Shown here: piece by piece, positions 26,129 through 34,362 of the stretch | Layout of the letters: each line of letters opens with the position of its first letter | How positions within the stretch are numbered: position 1 is the stretch's first letter | Origin: an uncultured Acetatifactor sp. | Lineage (GTDB): Bacteria > Bacillota > Clostridia > Lachnospirales > Lachnospiraceae | Direction of reading: 5' to 3' | Assembly: GCA_910589655.1 (NCBI GenBank) | Contig: CAJUTJ010000029.1 | Location: 27,061-91,060 of the forward strand | Length of the DNA stretch: 64,000 nucleotides | Notes under the pieces: model-generated | Databases searched by the model: none | Told to the model about the DNA's origin: nothing | What the model saw: only the letters and a program-made list of their open reading frames with translations | Position numbers and translations under genes: made by a program

Positions 26129-27087
26129 CTGTCTCTCAGTTCACGATTGTTTATCAATGCCGTTACCTGCTCCGCAATCCGATTCAAAACCCCCTCCGGG
26201 TCTTTATGGTATGCTCCGGCAGCTAAGGCAATTCCTTCCCTTCCCAGAAAATCAGTCAGCTTCTCTTGGTTCTCCGCATAGGAAAAGCAGACAAAAGGTA
26301 CACCCAGCGCCGCCAGTTCATAGACGGTGGAACCGCCTGCGGTTATGGCCAGATCGCATTGTTCCATAAGCCCTGCCATATCCTGAACGTTATGATGAAT
26401 ATGGATGTTGTCATATTGCTCTCCCAGAGTTCTCATTTCCTCAAAATGAGGGTTGAAATTCCCGATAATCAAATGATAATCAAGCCCGTCTCCCGCTTCC
26501 CCTTCCACTCTCTTTAAAATCCGTCCTGCAATATTGTCGTTGTCGCCGCCGCCGGTGGTAATCAATACATTCTCCGCCCGTTCCCTGACACAATAGGATT
26601 TCCTATGGAATTGGGGCCTTAAAGGCACATAAGCGCTCCCCAAAATCAATTCCGTATCCGTATTTCCGTAAAGCTCCACATAGTACGGCCTGTCCGCAAA
26701 GGCATTATAATTGATAATACGTCGCACAGGAAAGCATTTCTCGCCCATATCATCCAGCAGCGTCACCCTTCCGTACTTTCCTATCTCCCGCAGATACCGG
26801 TCCGTCACAAAATAGCTGTCCACCAGTATCTCGTTTGGTTCTTTTTCAATTTCCGGTATCCGGGGCCACAGGGAAAGCTCCGTCTCCAAATTGCCGCTCT
26901 CGCTTTCCAAAACGAAAACTTCATAACCCCTGTTTCCCGCCAGCTCTGCAGACTGTTCGTCCCCACAGACAAAGAGAATCTCCTTGCTTTCGTTTCTCTG
27001 TGCACTCAGTGCATCCGCTATAGTCAGGCAGCGCATCATATGCCCCGCCCCTATTTTTGCATTACCGTCCGCCCGAACAATAAACAT
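26053..27087 (-). CDS. pseG: PseG: UDP-2,4-diacetamido-2,4,6-trideoxy-altropyranose hydrolase
   Basis: Removes UDP from the pseudaminic acid precursor sugar to free it for condensation with PEP. The N-terminus VRADGNAKIGAGHMMRCL is the family signature with its catalytic His (H16), followed by ILVDSYFVT, LLDDMGE and the C-terminal UDP-binding block ITAGGSTVYELAALGVPFV. The length of 344 residues is normal. It follows pseI by 17 bp, which matches the next step of the pathway. Its final codons overlap the next gene by 76 bp because of the local tandem duplication. Confidence 0.92.
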   Translation of the reverse strand: MFIVRADGNAKIGAGHMMRCLTIADALSAQRNESKEILFVCGDEQSAELAGNRGYEVFVLESESGNLETELSLWPRIPEIEKEPNEILVDSYFVTDRYLREIGKYGRVTLLDDMGEKCFPVRRIINYNAFADRPYYVELYGNTDTELILGSAYVPLRPQFHRKSYCVRERAENVLITTGGGDNDNIAGRILKRVEGEAGDGLDYHLIIGNFNPHFEEMRTLGEQYDNIHIHHNVQDMAGLMEQCDLAITAGGSTVYELAALGVPFVCFSYAENQEKLTDFLGREGIALAAGAYHKDPEGVLNRIAEQVTALINNRELRDRCSLRERKLTDGLGAERLAEVLGVR

Positions 27088-27104
27088 ATTCCAGTACCTC
27101 TGTA

Positions 27105-28163
27105 CTATTTAAAATCCACCAGATCCCAGCTCATGGGAGTGCCAAGTTTTGCATCTCTGGTGATCCTTTTTCCTAAAATTTCTTCATAATGCATGGTGTG
27201 AAGCCCACAGGCAGGCCGCACGGAACGGAGATTTTCAGGAGTAAATATTTCTCCTGCCTTCATATCCTTTGCCACAAAAAGGGAACGGGAATGCTCTCTC
27301 TCCCTTGCCTGCTTCGGCGTCAATTCATAAGTCACCTGCCCCAAAGCCTTTTCAATCTTCCGGATATTTTCCACCATAATCTTAAACTCTTCCGGTTCCA
27401 TGGAAAAAGCAGCGTCTGCGCCGCCGTCGGCTCTGGACAATGTTAAATGCTTTTCCACCATTCTTGCCCCCAATGCCACCGCCGCATCTGCCACCGCATG
27501 TCCCATGCTGTGGTCGGACAATCCGGCGAGACAGTCGAAGGTCTGCGCCATGGAAGGAATCGTCCTTAAATTGATATCCTCATAGGGCGCAGGATAGGAA
27601 GAAGTGCATTTCAGCAGGATAATTTCCTCATTTCCCGCTTCTTTACAGGTATTCACTGCCAGTTCGATATCCCCAAGTCTTGCGATTCCCGTGGCAAAAA
27701 TCATGGGCTTTCCCAGCTTTGCTATCCTCCGAATAAAGGGAATATCGTTAATCTCAAAGCTGGCTATCTTATAGGCGGGCACATGCATTTCCTCCAAGAA
27801 ATCAATGGCGCTGAAATCAAAAGGAGATGAGAAAAATTCCAGCCCCATCTCCTCCGCAATCTTCATAAGCTTAGGCTGCCATTCCCAAGGAGTATAGGCC
27901 GTCTGATACAATTTATGCAATGTGGTGCCGTCCCAGATGGTACCTTGTGTGATCTGAAAACAAGGGTCATCGCAGTCCAGAGTGATAGTGTCCGCCGTGT
28001 AAGTCTGAATCTTCACGGCATCCGCCCCCGCATCCTTGGCCGCCTGCATGATAGCTACGGCACGGTCAAAATCCATTAAATGGTTGGCGGACATTTCCGC
28101 CACAATAAATACAGGTGACTGTTCACTGATACTATGTTTCCCGATTTTAATTTCCTTTTTCAT
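27105..28163 (-). CDS. pseI: Pseudaminic acid synthase
   Basis: NeuB-family enzyme that condenses a 6-deoxy-2,4-diacetamido hexose with phosphoenolpyruvate to give a nine-carbon nonulosonic acid. FIVAEMSANHLMDFDRA, DAVKIQTYTADTITL, FFSSPFDFSAIDFLE, KCTSSYPAPYEDINL and GLSDHSMGH follow the family. A C-terminal SAF (antifreeze-like) domain starts near SRSLFVAKDMKAGE. The start is ATG at 28163; the upstream in-frame extension to 28223 (MRARKRVCIH...) is repeat-derived leader. It is paired with pseG. PseB, PseC, PseH and the CMP-transferase PseF are not in the window. Confidence 0.93.
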   Translation of the reverse strand: MKKEIKIGKHSISEQSPVFIVAEMSANHLMDFDRAVAIMQAAKDAGADAVKIQTYTADTITLDCDDPCFQITQGTIWDGTTLHKLYQTAYTPWEWQPKLMKIAEEMGLEFFSSPFDFSAIDFLEEMHVPAYKIASFEINDIPFIRRIAKLGKPMIFATGIARLGDIELAVNTCKEAGNEEIILLKCTSSYPAPYEDINLRTIPSMAQTFDCLAGLSDHSMGHAVADAAVALGARMVEKHLTLSRADGGADAAFSMEPEEFKIMVENIRKIEKALGQVTYELTPKQAREREHSRSLFVAKDMKAGEIFTPENLRSVRPACGLHTMHYEEILGKRITRDAKLGTPMSWDLVDFK

Positions 28164-28164
28164 T

Positions 28165-28250
28165 TTTACTCCCATCTGCGTACTTAAAGAGGGGTGTATA
28201 CACACCCTCTTGCGCGCCCTCAAGTCAATAGTTTAATATATATTTTAATT
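28165..28250 (-). repeat. Leader cassette before pseI (module A with a module D core)
   Basis: On the transcribed strand ACTATTGACTTGAGGGCGCGC leads into AGAGGGTGTG/TACACCCCTCT (28188-28210) and then GCAGATGGGAGTAAAAATG. The ACTATTGA-TTGAG and GCAGATGGG ends match the pepM leader at 33.9 kb, while the central stem is that of the long hairpins at 1.2 and 1.4 kb, so this looks like a recombinant of two families. The rest of the 28251-28569 gap shows nothing recognisable. Confidence 0.75.
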
Positions 28251-28569
28251 CAACATTCCTCTAATTCTGCCATATTTGCGGCACATCATCACAATCTCAC
28301 TGCGGGCTGCTTTCGTCCAGTATCTACGATACATCCGACCCCCTTACTCCGTCCGCTGGACACTTTACCGGAGCCTCCTCTTCACAGCCACTTGGTCTGT
28401 CACACATTTGGAGCTTAAAAAAGCAATTCCACTCCATAGTTAAACGTAATTGTTTTATATTTTACCAAGCCGTATGCAGAATGGCTAGTCCCAGTTATAA
28501 ATAATCTACCACTTTTTCCTAAAAAGTAAAGTTTATTTCGTTTTATCATGGAATAATTTCGAATTATTT

Positions 28570-28606
28570 AATAAACTTCCCTACGGAAACAGCAGGGAAG
28601 TTTATT
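28570..28606 (-). terminator. Intrinsic terminator of the nucleotide-synthetase unit
   Basis: AATAAACTTCCCT/AGGGAAGTTTATT, a 13-bp stem with an 11-base loop just after the stop at 28618, followed on the minus strand by an AT-rich tail. It separates this three-gene unit from pseI. Confidence 0.75.
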
Positions 28607-28617
28607 GAAGAAATTTA

Positions 28618-29157
28618 TTATTTATTTGAGAACATGATTTGACCAGCCTTAAAGGCTAATAACATTAACTCTATTGATTGTGCGTCACACTTTCGAAACT
28701 TCAAATAATAATATAAAGTATCCAAAAAATTCTTAAAGGCAACACTTTTCTCTCCGACTATCGGCATATTAATATTATCCCCAAGCATAAAGCTGGTCAG
28801 CCTTGTCAAAAGAAATTTTTCATTTACATACAGGAACCTATCATCGTCAATTTGCCGTGATAATTGAAGCGGCTTTCTCTTTAACAGCCAGAAAGTTTCA
28901 TAAGCTTTGATTTTGATTTCATTTACATGCTCTATCTGTTGATAATCTTTCAGACGCTGAATATCTGAAAAGTAGTCCATAATTGCATGGCTTAAAGCCA
29001 TCTCATGGATATAGGCAATATCCTCCAATTGATTGACCTTTAAAAATTCTATCATTTCCTGACTAATTTGTTGAATACGGCTTCTGACAATATCTTCTCC
29101 TCCCAACGCACTAATCAATTGGTCATATTTAATATATGTGTTTTCTATATTATTCAT
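28618..29157 (-). CDS. Unknown helical protein, third gene of the RelA/SpoT-type unit
   Basis: About 179 residues from ATG at 29157, chosen because AGGAAGTG lies at normal distance. It is predicted mostly helical with no membrane segment and no motif I recognise (YFSDIQRLKDYQQIEHVNEI, DDDRFLYVNEKFLLTRLTSF). It overlaps the previous gene's stop by 8 bp, so translation is coupled. Base composition is clearly more AT-rich than the surrounding glycan genes, which suggests that the unit was acquired. It could be an antitoxin, an effector or a regulator of the nucleotide synthetase; the sequence does not decide. Confidence 0.7.
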   Translation of the reverse strand: MNNIENTYIKYDQLISALGGEDIVRSRIQQISQEMIEFLKVNQLEDIAYIHEMALSHAIMDYFSDIQRLKDYQQIEHVNEIKIKAYETFWLLKRKPLQLSRQIDDDRFLYVNEKFLLTRLTSFMLGDNINMPIVGEKSVAFKNFLDTLYYYLKFRKCDAQSIELMLLAFKAGQIMFSNK

Positions 29158-29398
29158 AGCAGTCACTTCCTGTCAACTCATATACCGTACAACAATTTTT
29201 GCTTGGAAGGAAATCTCTATAATTCTGGTACTCCTTTTTTTCTACCTCTCCTGTATGAATGCGTGAACTATTGCTCAGCTTATGATTCCGAATCTTCCCC
29301 TCTCTAATCAATGCGATTCCTGTGTCAGCAATTTCACTGGCAAGCCTTTTCTGCCCTTTTAACATTTCCATGCGTCTTTCCTCCTTCTCATTCAGCAA
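29150..29398 (-). CDS. Small unknown protein, middle gene of the RelA/SpoT-type unit
   Basis: 82 codons from 29398, or about 73 from an in-frame ATG at 29371 (MEMLKGQKRLAS). It is charged and helical at the N-terminus, ends with two Cys (KNCCTVYELTGSDCYE) and has no known domain. It starts 3 bp after the synthetase stop and overlaps the next gene by 8 bp, a tight layout typical of toxin-antitoxin-like or regulatory units. Confidence 0.6.
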   Translation of the reverse strand: MLNEKEERRMEMLKGQKRLASEIADTGIALIREGKIRNHKLSNSSRIHTGEVEKKEYQNYRDFLPSKNCCTVYELTGSDCYE

Positions 29399-29401
29399 CG
29401 G

Positions 29402-30370
29402 CTAATTACTGTCTATCACTAATTTTAGACAATCATTTGGGGTATATATTGGCCTAGATTCCTTTGGGACACATGAATCGGATCCCTTTATTTTTAAGGC
29501 AGTACCTTCGGATACTTTCGCATTCTGTATCTCACTACTGCCACTCTGAGGAACGTTTTGCACATTTTCAGCTTCTATCATTTTTAGACGATAAAAGAAA
29601 CTGCTCATCTCATCTGCCAAACCAGACAGCCTGTTTAACAGTTCTGTATACTCCTTCAGAAGCTGATCATCCTGAAAATAAGGATAGACTACCGCATGGT
29701 CAATCTCACCCCAGCCCTCTTCAAACAATGTTCTAACCTGTATTTCCAAATAAATGCCTTTATACTTTATGATATAATGGACAGAACGATACACTTTGCC
29801 ATCTATCACACTATCCGGAGGGAGAATTTCATCATAAAGTTTTCTGGCATCTCCATTTCTAATATGGACTTTGGGCTTCTCGGCAATGTAAAAATGATCT
29901 TCATTATCATCGAAATCTAATATGCAGTCTCTGATATAATAATTTACATTATTTTCAAATTTCGACATAATATACTGATGAAAACTTTTCCAATCGGCTT
30001 TGAACAATACCAGACACCTTATGCCGATTAAATCTGTAATAAACTTTTCATAATTTGTTTTATCTAATTGCCTATACTTATTTTGATTCTCCTGCCTCTT
30101 CCGGATAATCTTAGCAATCACATGCTCCGGATCTTTCACCCTTGTTCGAAAAGAATGAACTTTCACCTTTTCCTCATCACTGACGCGGTCTTTATTAATA
30201 TCTTTTAGGTAAGTTTTCGTAAAATCTTCTAAAATATCAGTATATTTATCAAACTTTATCTGATCAAAGTCCTGATATATATCACATAAATCCTCCCAAG
30301 ATATTCCGGCACTCAAAAATAAATCCTCAGAAATATTGTATTTTTTCAAAAACTCTTCTTTTGTAATCAA
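29402..30370 (-). CDS. RelA/SpoT-family (small alarmone synthetase-like) nucleotide pyrophosphokinase
   Basis: About 322 residues with an intact synthetase domain: RTRVKDPEHVIAKIIRK (ATP-binding region), DLIGIRCLVLF (about 113-123), KPKVHIRNGD, YRSVHYIIKYKG (about 194-205) and EIQVRTLFEEGWGEIDH (about 209-225). There is no HD hydrolase domain. Known relatives make (p)ppGpp or, in toxin forms, pyrophosphorylate nucleotides or tRNA. About 75 residues of unknown helical sequence precede the domain. The TTG start at 30370 is chosen for its AGAGGTGA box; upstream in-frame codons to 30487 lack one. It heads a three-gene unit, and the function of its partners is unknown. Confidence 0.83.
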   Translation of the reverse strand: MITKEEFLKKYNISEDLFLSAGISWEDLCDIYQDFDQIKFDKYTDILEDFTKTYLKDINKDRVSDEEKVKVHSFRTRVKDPEHVIAKIIRKRQENQNKYRQLDKTNYEKFITDLIGIRCLVLFKADWKSFHQYIMSKFENNVNYYIRDCILDFDDNEDHFYIAEKPKVHIRNGDARKLYDEILPPDSVIDGKVYRSVHYIIKYKGIYLEIQVRTLFEEGWGEIDHAVVYPYFQDDQLLKEYTELLNRLSGLADEMSSFFYRLKMIEAENVQNVPQSGSSEIQNAKVSEGTALKIKGSDSCVPKESRPIYTPNDCLKLVIDSN

Positions 30371-30617
30371 CGCATTCACCTCTATTATACATATTTCAGG
30401 CTCCACACGCAAAGATAACTTTGTATTATCCTTGCCACATTGTTTTGCGCTCATTATCATACTAACCGAATACAATACTATTTGCAACCTTTTTCTTATT
30501 TTGTTTATCTATTTTTGTATTCAACGATACACGAAAAAAAATCGAATTGCTTCTATTATACTTTGTTGCTCTAGCACTATCCCGCTCCCCCCATCATGAC
30601 AGTGCATAAAATTCCCA

Positions 30618-31733
30618 TTACATTAAAAACCTCATGAATTCATCCCTGTTCTCCAGAGGGCTTGTGTCGGGGCGCCCTAAGTCCTCTCTGGCTCCTATGG
30701 CGCATTTTACTTCCAAAAAAGTCAGTTTCCTGTTTTCTTTGGCTCTACGGAGCTCTTCCTGCAGCTCTTCCATATTTTCCGCTACGGCAGTATAAGTATA
30801 GCCGCAAGCCTCCGCCACAGCCTTGAAATCCAGAGTCCTTGCCGCAGTGGGCATTCCGCCGACGGTCTCGTGGGCTTCATTGTTGATTACAATGTGTACC
30901 AAATTGCCCGGTGCGGCTGATCCAATCACCGCCATAGCTCCCATATGCATGATAGCAGCCCCGTCTCCGTCAATACACCAAACCTTCCGCTCCGGTTTCT
31001 GTACCGCGATTCCCAGTGCAATGGAAGAGCTGTGCCCCATAGAGCCCACCGTCAGAAAGTCCGTCCCATGATTCTGGCCGTTTTCTTTCCGGATTTCAAA
31101 TAATTCTCTGCTGGCCTTGCCCGTTGTGCATATCACGGGATCCTGTCCGGCAGTCTCTGCAATCTGCCGGATAATTTCTTCTCTGCGGATCCGGTATTTA
31201 TTTGTATATTCCACGGCTCCGCCGAAGGTCAAAGCGCCCTTCCGAACCACAAATGCCACGCTTCTGCCCTTCCTCAAAGAGTTTTCGAATCCGGCCATAA
31301 CGGCTATCAATTCTTCCTCCGTAGTACCCTTATCCACCACAGCGGAATCGATATCCATTACTTCCAGCAGTTTTTCCGTTATCTGCCCTTGGAAAATATG
31401 CTGGGGTTCGTCATGCACTCCCGGTTCCCCGCGCCAGCCGATCACAAATATCATAGGAACGGCATATACTTTCCCATTGGTCAGGGAAGCTATGGGGTTA
31501 ACGGCATTTCCCTCCCCGCTGTTCTGCATGTAGACCACCGGCACTTTTCCGGCGGCTAGGTAATAACCTGCCGCCAGCGCCACACAATTTCCCTCATTGG
31601 CCGCAATAACATGATGTCTGGAATCCGTACCGTAACGATCCATCAGATAATTGCACAATCCCTTCAGCTGAGAGTCGGGAACTCCCGTATAAAAGTCCGC
31701 CCCCAATATTTCCGCAAAACGTCCTGCTTCCAT
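30618..31733 (-). CDS. ppd: Phosphonopyruvate decarboxylase
   Basis: TPP-dependent enzyme that decarboxylates phosphonopyruvate to phosphonoacetaldehyde and so pulls the unfavourable PepM equilibrium forward. FYTGVPDSQLKGLCNYL, HHVIAANEGNCVALAAGYYL, QNSGEGNAVNPIASL and WRGEPGVHDEPQH are typical. WCIDGDGAAIMHMG followed by HIVINNEAHE is the TPP-Mg motif. About 371 residues from ATG at 31733, preceded by AGGAG; the longer frame to 31778 would overlap the upstream gene. It is third in the pepM unit, 20 bp after the cytidylyltransferase. Confidence 0.94.
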   Translation of the reverse strand: MEAGRFAEILGADFYTGVPDSQLKGLCNYLMDRYGTDSRHHVIAANEGNCVALAAGYYLAAGKVPVVYMQNSGEGNAVNPIASLTNGKVYAVPMIFVIGWRGEPGVHDEPQHIFQGQITEKLLEVMDIDSAVVDKGTTEEELIAVMAGFENSLRKGRSVAFVVRKGALTFGGAVEYTNKYRIRREEIIRQIAETAGQDPVICTTGKASRELFEIRKENGQNHGTDFLTVGSMGHSSSIALGIAVQKPERKVWCIDGDGAAIMHMGAMAVIGSAAPGNLVHIVINNEAHETVGGMPTAARTLDFKAVAEACGYTYTAVAENMEELQEELRRAKENRKLTFLEVKCAIGAREDLGRPDTSPLENRDEFMRFLM

Positions 31734-31752
31734 AATAGCTCCTGCCTTCCTG

Positions 31753-32466
31753 TTATAACTTTCGGTTTGTTTCAGCATCCCTCCCGGCCCGAAACCGCTC
31801 TAATTCTTCCACCGTATCGATTTCTACGATTTTCCCTTTTTCCACGGGATGTATTTTCAACTTCAGACACCGGAGATTCCGGTCCACTACTTCATCCCAA
31901 AACAGTGTTTCATATCCCGGCTGCCCATATTCCCGCTCAACGGCACTCCGTAAACGTTCCGCATCTTCCTTGTCAAAGTAGGAGATGCCCACCATATTGT
32001 AACAATCCATTCCGCCCTTCCCTACTCTGGAAATGAATCCCTCCGAATCCGTCTCAAAAACCCAGTCCGGAGAAAAGCCCTCCACCATAGTTCCGAAATA
32101 GCAGGAATGTTCCAATGGTTCTCCCAAAATGCTGCCGTCGGAAAGGTACAGATCCGCTTCGCATATAAAGCAGCTTCCCATGGAAAGCACTTCTCTCGCC
32201 GCGTATATAGAAGAAATATTATTTACCGTCTCATATACGGAATTGTAAATCAATTCCACCTTATCAAATTTTTCCGCCAGATAAGAAAACTGCTCCGCCA
32301 GATACCCGGCCACCACATAAATTCTGTCCGCCACGGGAAGCAATCCGGCAATCACCGTCTCTATCATAGGGATTCCGCATACCGGAATCAAAGGCTTTGG
32401 AGTATTAAAAGTCAAAGGCAGCATTCTGGTTCCCATACCCGATGCCATAATTATCGCATTTTTCAT
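31753..32466 (-). CDS. LicC/PntC-like cytidylyltransferase, probably for 2-aminoethylphosphonate
   Basis: 237-residue nucleotidyltransferase. IIMASGMGTRMLPLTFNTPK is the nucleotide-binding loop, NSVYETVNNISSIYAARE resembles the choline-phosphate enzymes of the LicC type, and ICEADLYLSDG gives an acidic metal site. LicC makes CDP-choline; PntC makes CMP-aminoethylphosphonate. Lying between pepM and ppd, this copy most likely activates aminoethylphosphonate with CTP, which would provide the donor for LicD-type transferases found later in the window. Substrate choice is inferred from context. Confidence 0.82.
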   Translation of the reverse strand: MKNAIIMASGMGTRMLPLTFNTPKPLIPVCGIPMIETVIAGLLPVADRIYVVAGYLAEQFSYLAEKFDKVELIYNSVYETVNNISSIYAAREVLSMGSCFICEADLYLSDGSILGEPLEHSCYFGTMVEGFSPDWVFETDSEGFISRVGKGGMDCYNMVGISYFDKEDAERLRSAVEREYGQPGYETLFWDEVVDRNLRCLKLKIHPVEKGKIVEIDTVEELERFRAGRDAETNRKL

Positions 32467-32598
32467 TTTTGTAGCCCAAAGCGTGCTTTAGAATGTATTC
32501 TAATAAATCATTCTCCGGCTTACATACTCCCGAGAAAACATTTTCAAACACACTCCGGCACACATACCAATCCGTTTTTATAAGTTTACTTTCATGTC

Positions 32599-33894
32599 TC
32601 ATAATTCATCTATCAAAGTTATAATATCTTGAATGGGCAGCAATCTTTCGTCCACTTCCTGCGCCCTGTGATATCTCAAAATATCCTCCGCCGTCTTCTG
32701 CATGGCGGGAAATGCGCTTCTGGTCAGCTGGTTTGCATAAATTACGACATTGGCTCCGTGTGCCGCCAGTTCCTCCTCCGTCACACAATTGTAAGAAGAA
32801 GGCACGGTCACAATAGGAGTGTCGGAATCCGTCCGGCGGAACCTGTCGCAGAACTCCAGCACCTCGTCCGGTGTCTTCTTCCGGCTGTGAATCATAATGC
32901 CGTCCGCCCCCGCCTCCACATATGCTTTCGCCCGTGCCAAGGCATCCTCCATGCCCCGCTCCAAAATCAGACTTTCAATACGGGCGATAATCATGAAGTC
33001 GTCTGTCAGCTGCGTCTTCTTACCCTCCCGGATCTTCTCGCAGAAATGCTCCACGGAATCCTGTGTCTGCTCTACTTCCGTTCCGAACAGCGAATTTTTC
33101 TTTAATCCGGTTTTATCCTCAATAATAACCGCCGACACTCCCATTCTCTCCAACGTTCTCACCGTATACACAAAATGTTCCGTCAGACCCCCGGTGTCGC
33201 CGTCAAATATAATGGGCTTGGTAGTCACCTCCATCACATCATCTATGGTTCGGAAACGGGAAGTCATATCCACCAGCTCGATATCGGGCTTGCCTTTTGC
33301 CGTGGAATCACAGAGGGAGCTGATCCACATAGCGTCAAACTGATCCAGCTCACCGTTGCTCTCCACCACCGTCTTCTCCGCAATCAATCCGGTCAGACCG
33401 CTATGTACCTCTATAGCCTTGACAATGGGGCGGATATCCAGCAGCTGGCGCAGTCTCTTTCTCCTGTACTCCGGCATTGCCGCCCTCTCCTTCAAACGGG
33501 CGTCGATCCGCTTTACCTTCTCATTATATGTGTAAGGAACATCTATAATCTTCCCTCCATATTGGGAGAGCTTTTTCTCTACATTGTCCCGAATGACCCG
33601 AAGAGAACCCTCAAGCCAATTATCACCATGGATCACGTAGTCGGGGCGGATACTGTCGATGACCTTGTCGTACATCATATCCTCCTGTATGATCACCTCG
33701 TCAACCCCCTCCATTTTCTCCGCCAGCCGCATCCGTCCCTCAAAGTCCAACGTTGGAAAACGGTTAAACCGAATCATGGCGGCATCCGTCAGCACGCCTA
33801 CCACTACCTTGCCATACTGTCGGGCCTGTGTCACAATATTAATATGGCCTTCGTGAATGACATCCGTACAAAAACATGTATAAACCACTTTCAT
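32599..33894 (-). CDS. pepM: Phosphoenolpyruvate mutase with N-terminal cytidylyltransferase-like domain
   Basis: Forms the C-P bond by rearranging phosphoenolpyruvate to phosphonopyruvate. The mutase half (about 150-431) has DGDTGG (231-236) and the signature EDKTGLKKNS (259-268). Residues 1-140 form a TagD-like nucleotidyltransferase domain (HEGH at 14-17, WLEGS, PYTYN), a fusion known in other PepM proteins. The start is ATG at 33894. The open frame continues to 33972 through a repeat leader (RLNKNAYSTIDLSARRS) that is probably not translated. First of the pepM-cytidylyltransferase-ppd unit. Confidence 0.95.
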   Translation of the reverse strand: MKVVYTCFCTDVIHEGHINIVTQARQYGKVVVGVLTDAAMIRFNRFPTLDFEGRMRLAEKMEGVDEVIIQEDMMYDKVIDSIRPDYVIHGDNWLEGSLRVIRDNVEKKLSQYGGKIIDVPYTYNEKVKRIDARLKERAAMPEYRRKRLRQLLDIRPIVKAIEVHSGLTGLIAEKTVVESNGELDQFDAMWISSLCDSTAKGKPDIELVDMTSRFRTIDDVMEVTTKPIIFDGDTGGLTEHFVYTVRTLERMGVSAVIIEDKTGLKKNSLFGTEVEQTQDSVEHFCEKIREGKKTQLTDDFMIIARIESLILERGMEDALARAKAYVEAGADGIMIHSRKKTPDEVLEFCDRFRRTDSDTPIVTVPSSYNCVTEEELAAHGANVVIYANQLTRSAFPAMQKTAEDILRYHRAQEVDERLLPIQDIITLIDEL

Positions 33895-33895
33895 A

Positions 33896-33961
33896 TTTAT
33901 ACCCATCTGCGCGCTGCGGCGCGCACTTAAATCAATAGTTGAATACGCATTTTTATTCAAC
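33896..33961 (-). repeat. Two-hairpin leader cassette before pepM (module A)
   Basis: Hairpin GTTGAATA/TATTCAAC at 33938-33961, a linker CTATTGATTTAAG, hairpin TGCGCGC/GCGCGCA at 33908-33925, then AGATGGGTATAAATATG. It matches the cassettes at 12.02 kb and 44.74 kb and keeps the orientation of the gene. Confidence 0.88.
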
Positions 33962-33965
33962 CTTC

Positions 33966-33993
33966 CAAACATGCCGCCAGCGGCGGCACAAGC
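33966..33993 (-). repeat. Module B hairpin upstream of the pepM cassette
   Basis: A perfect TGCCGCC/GGCGGCA stem with a 3-base loop (33972-33988), followed on the transcribed strand by ATGTTTGGAAGG, directly abutting the module A cassette. Confidence 0.85.
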
Positions 33994-34130
33994 AATACCG
34001 GCAAAAGCTGAATGCTCCTGCAGCGGAAATCATATTCGAAACATCAGGCTTCCGCCGTTATCAGCATCTGCCATTCAATCATATTTCGTCACAATAAAAT
34101 CACAAATGAAGCTTTGTCGCAGAAAATCAT

Positions 34131-34173
34131 CGGACGCCACAGACGCGCAGCAGCCGGATTTCTGAGTGCATTA
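34131..34173 (-). repeat. Element shared with the leader at 58.3 kb
   Basis: On the minus strand TGCACTCAGAAATCCGGCTG-CTGCGCGTCTGTGGCG is about three-quarters identical to the sequence at 58290-58328 upstream of the FkbM fusion gene. Both start just after the presumed promoter region. Confidence 0.6.
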
Positions 34174-34175
34174 TA

Positions 34176-34205
34176 ATTATATCACATACACTCCGAAAAT
34201 GTAAA
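34176..34205 (-). promoter_or_regulatory. Promoter of the pepM unit (extended -10)
   Basis: On the minus strand TTTACA, an 18-bp spacer ending in TGA, then TATAAT, an extended -10. It would give a leader of about 270 nt that contains modules A and B. Confidence 0.7.
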
Positions 34206-34241
34206 AACTTTTCGAAATCACGTTACTGTCGCAACAACCAT

Positions 34242-34270
34242 TTGACTTCCCTAAATCCGTATATTATACT
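34242..34270 (+). promoter_or_regulatory. Promoter of the FkbM-like gene
   Basis: TTGACT, a 17-bp spacer and TATACT, about 90 bp before the start at 34363. It diverges from the pepM promoter, the two being about 40 bp apart. Confidence 0.8.
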
Positions 34271-34362
34271 GACATAAGACCACAAATGAGACTATTCATC
34301 CGGCCAGAAATTGATCTTTTGGAGTACCGGATACTCATGGCAGAGAGGAAGGAAAAGAGTTT

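Noticed and set aside
32405..32602. 65-codon frame between pepM and the cytidylyltransferase gene
   Set aside because: It overlaps the cytidylyltransferase start by about 60 bp, lacks a ribosome site of its own and has no recognisable sequence; probably spacer.
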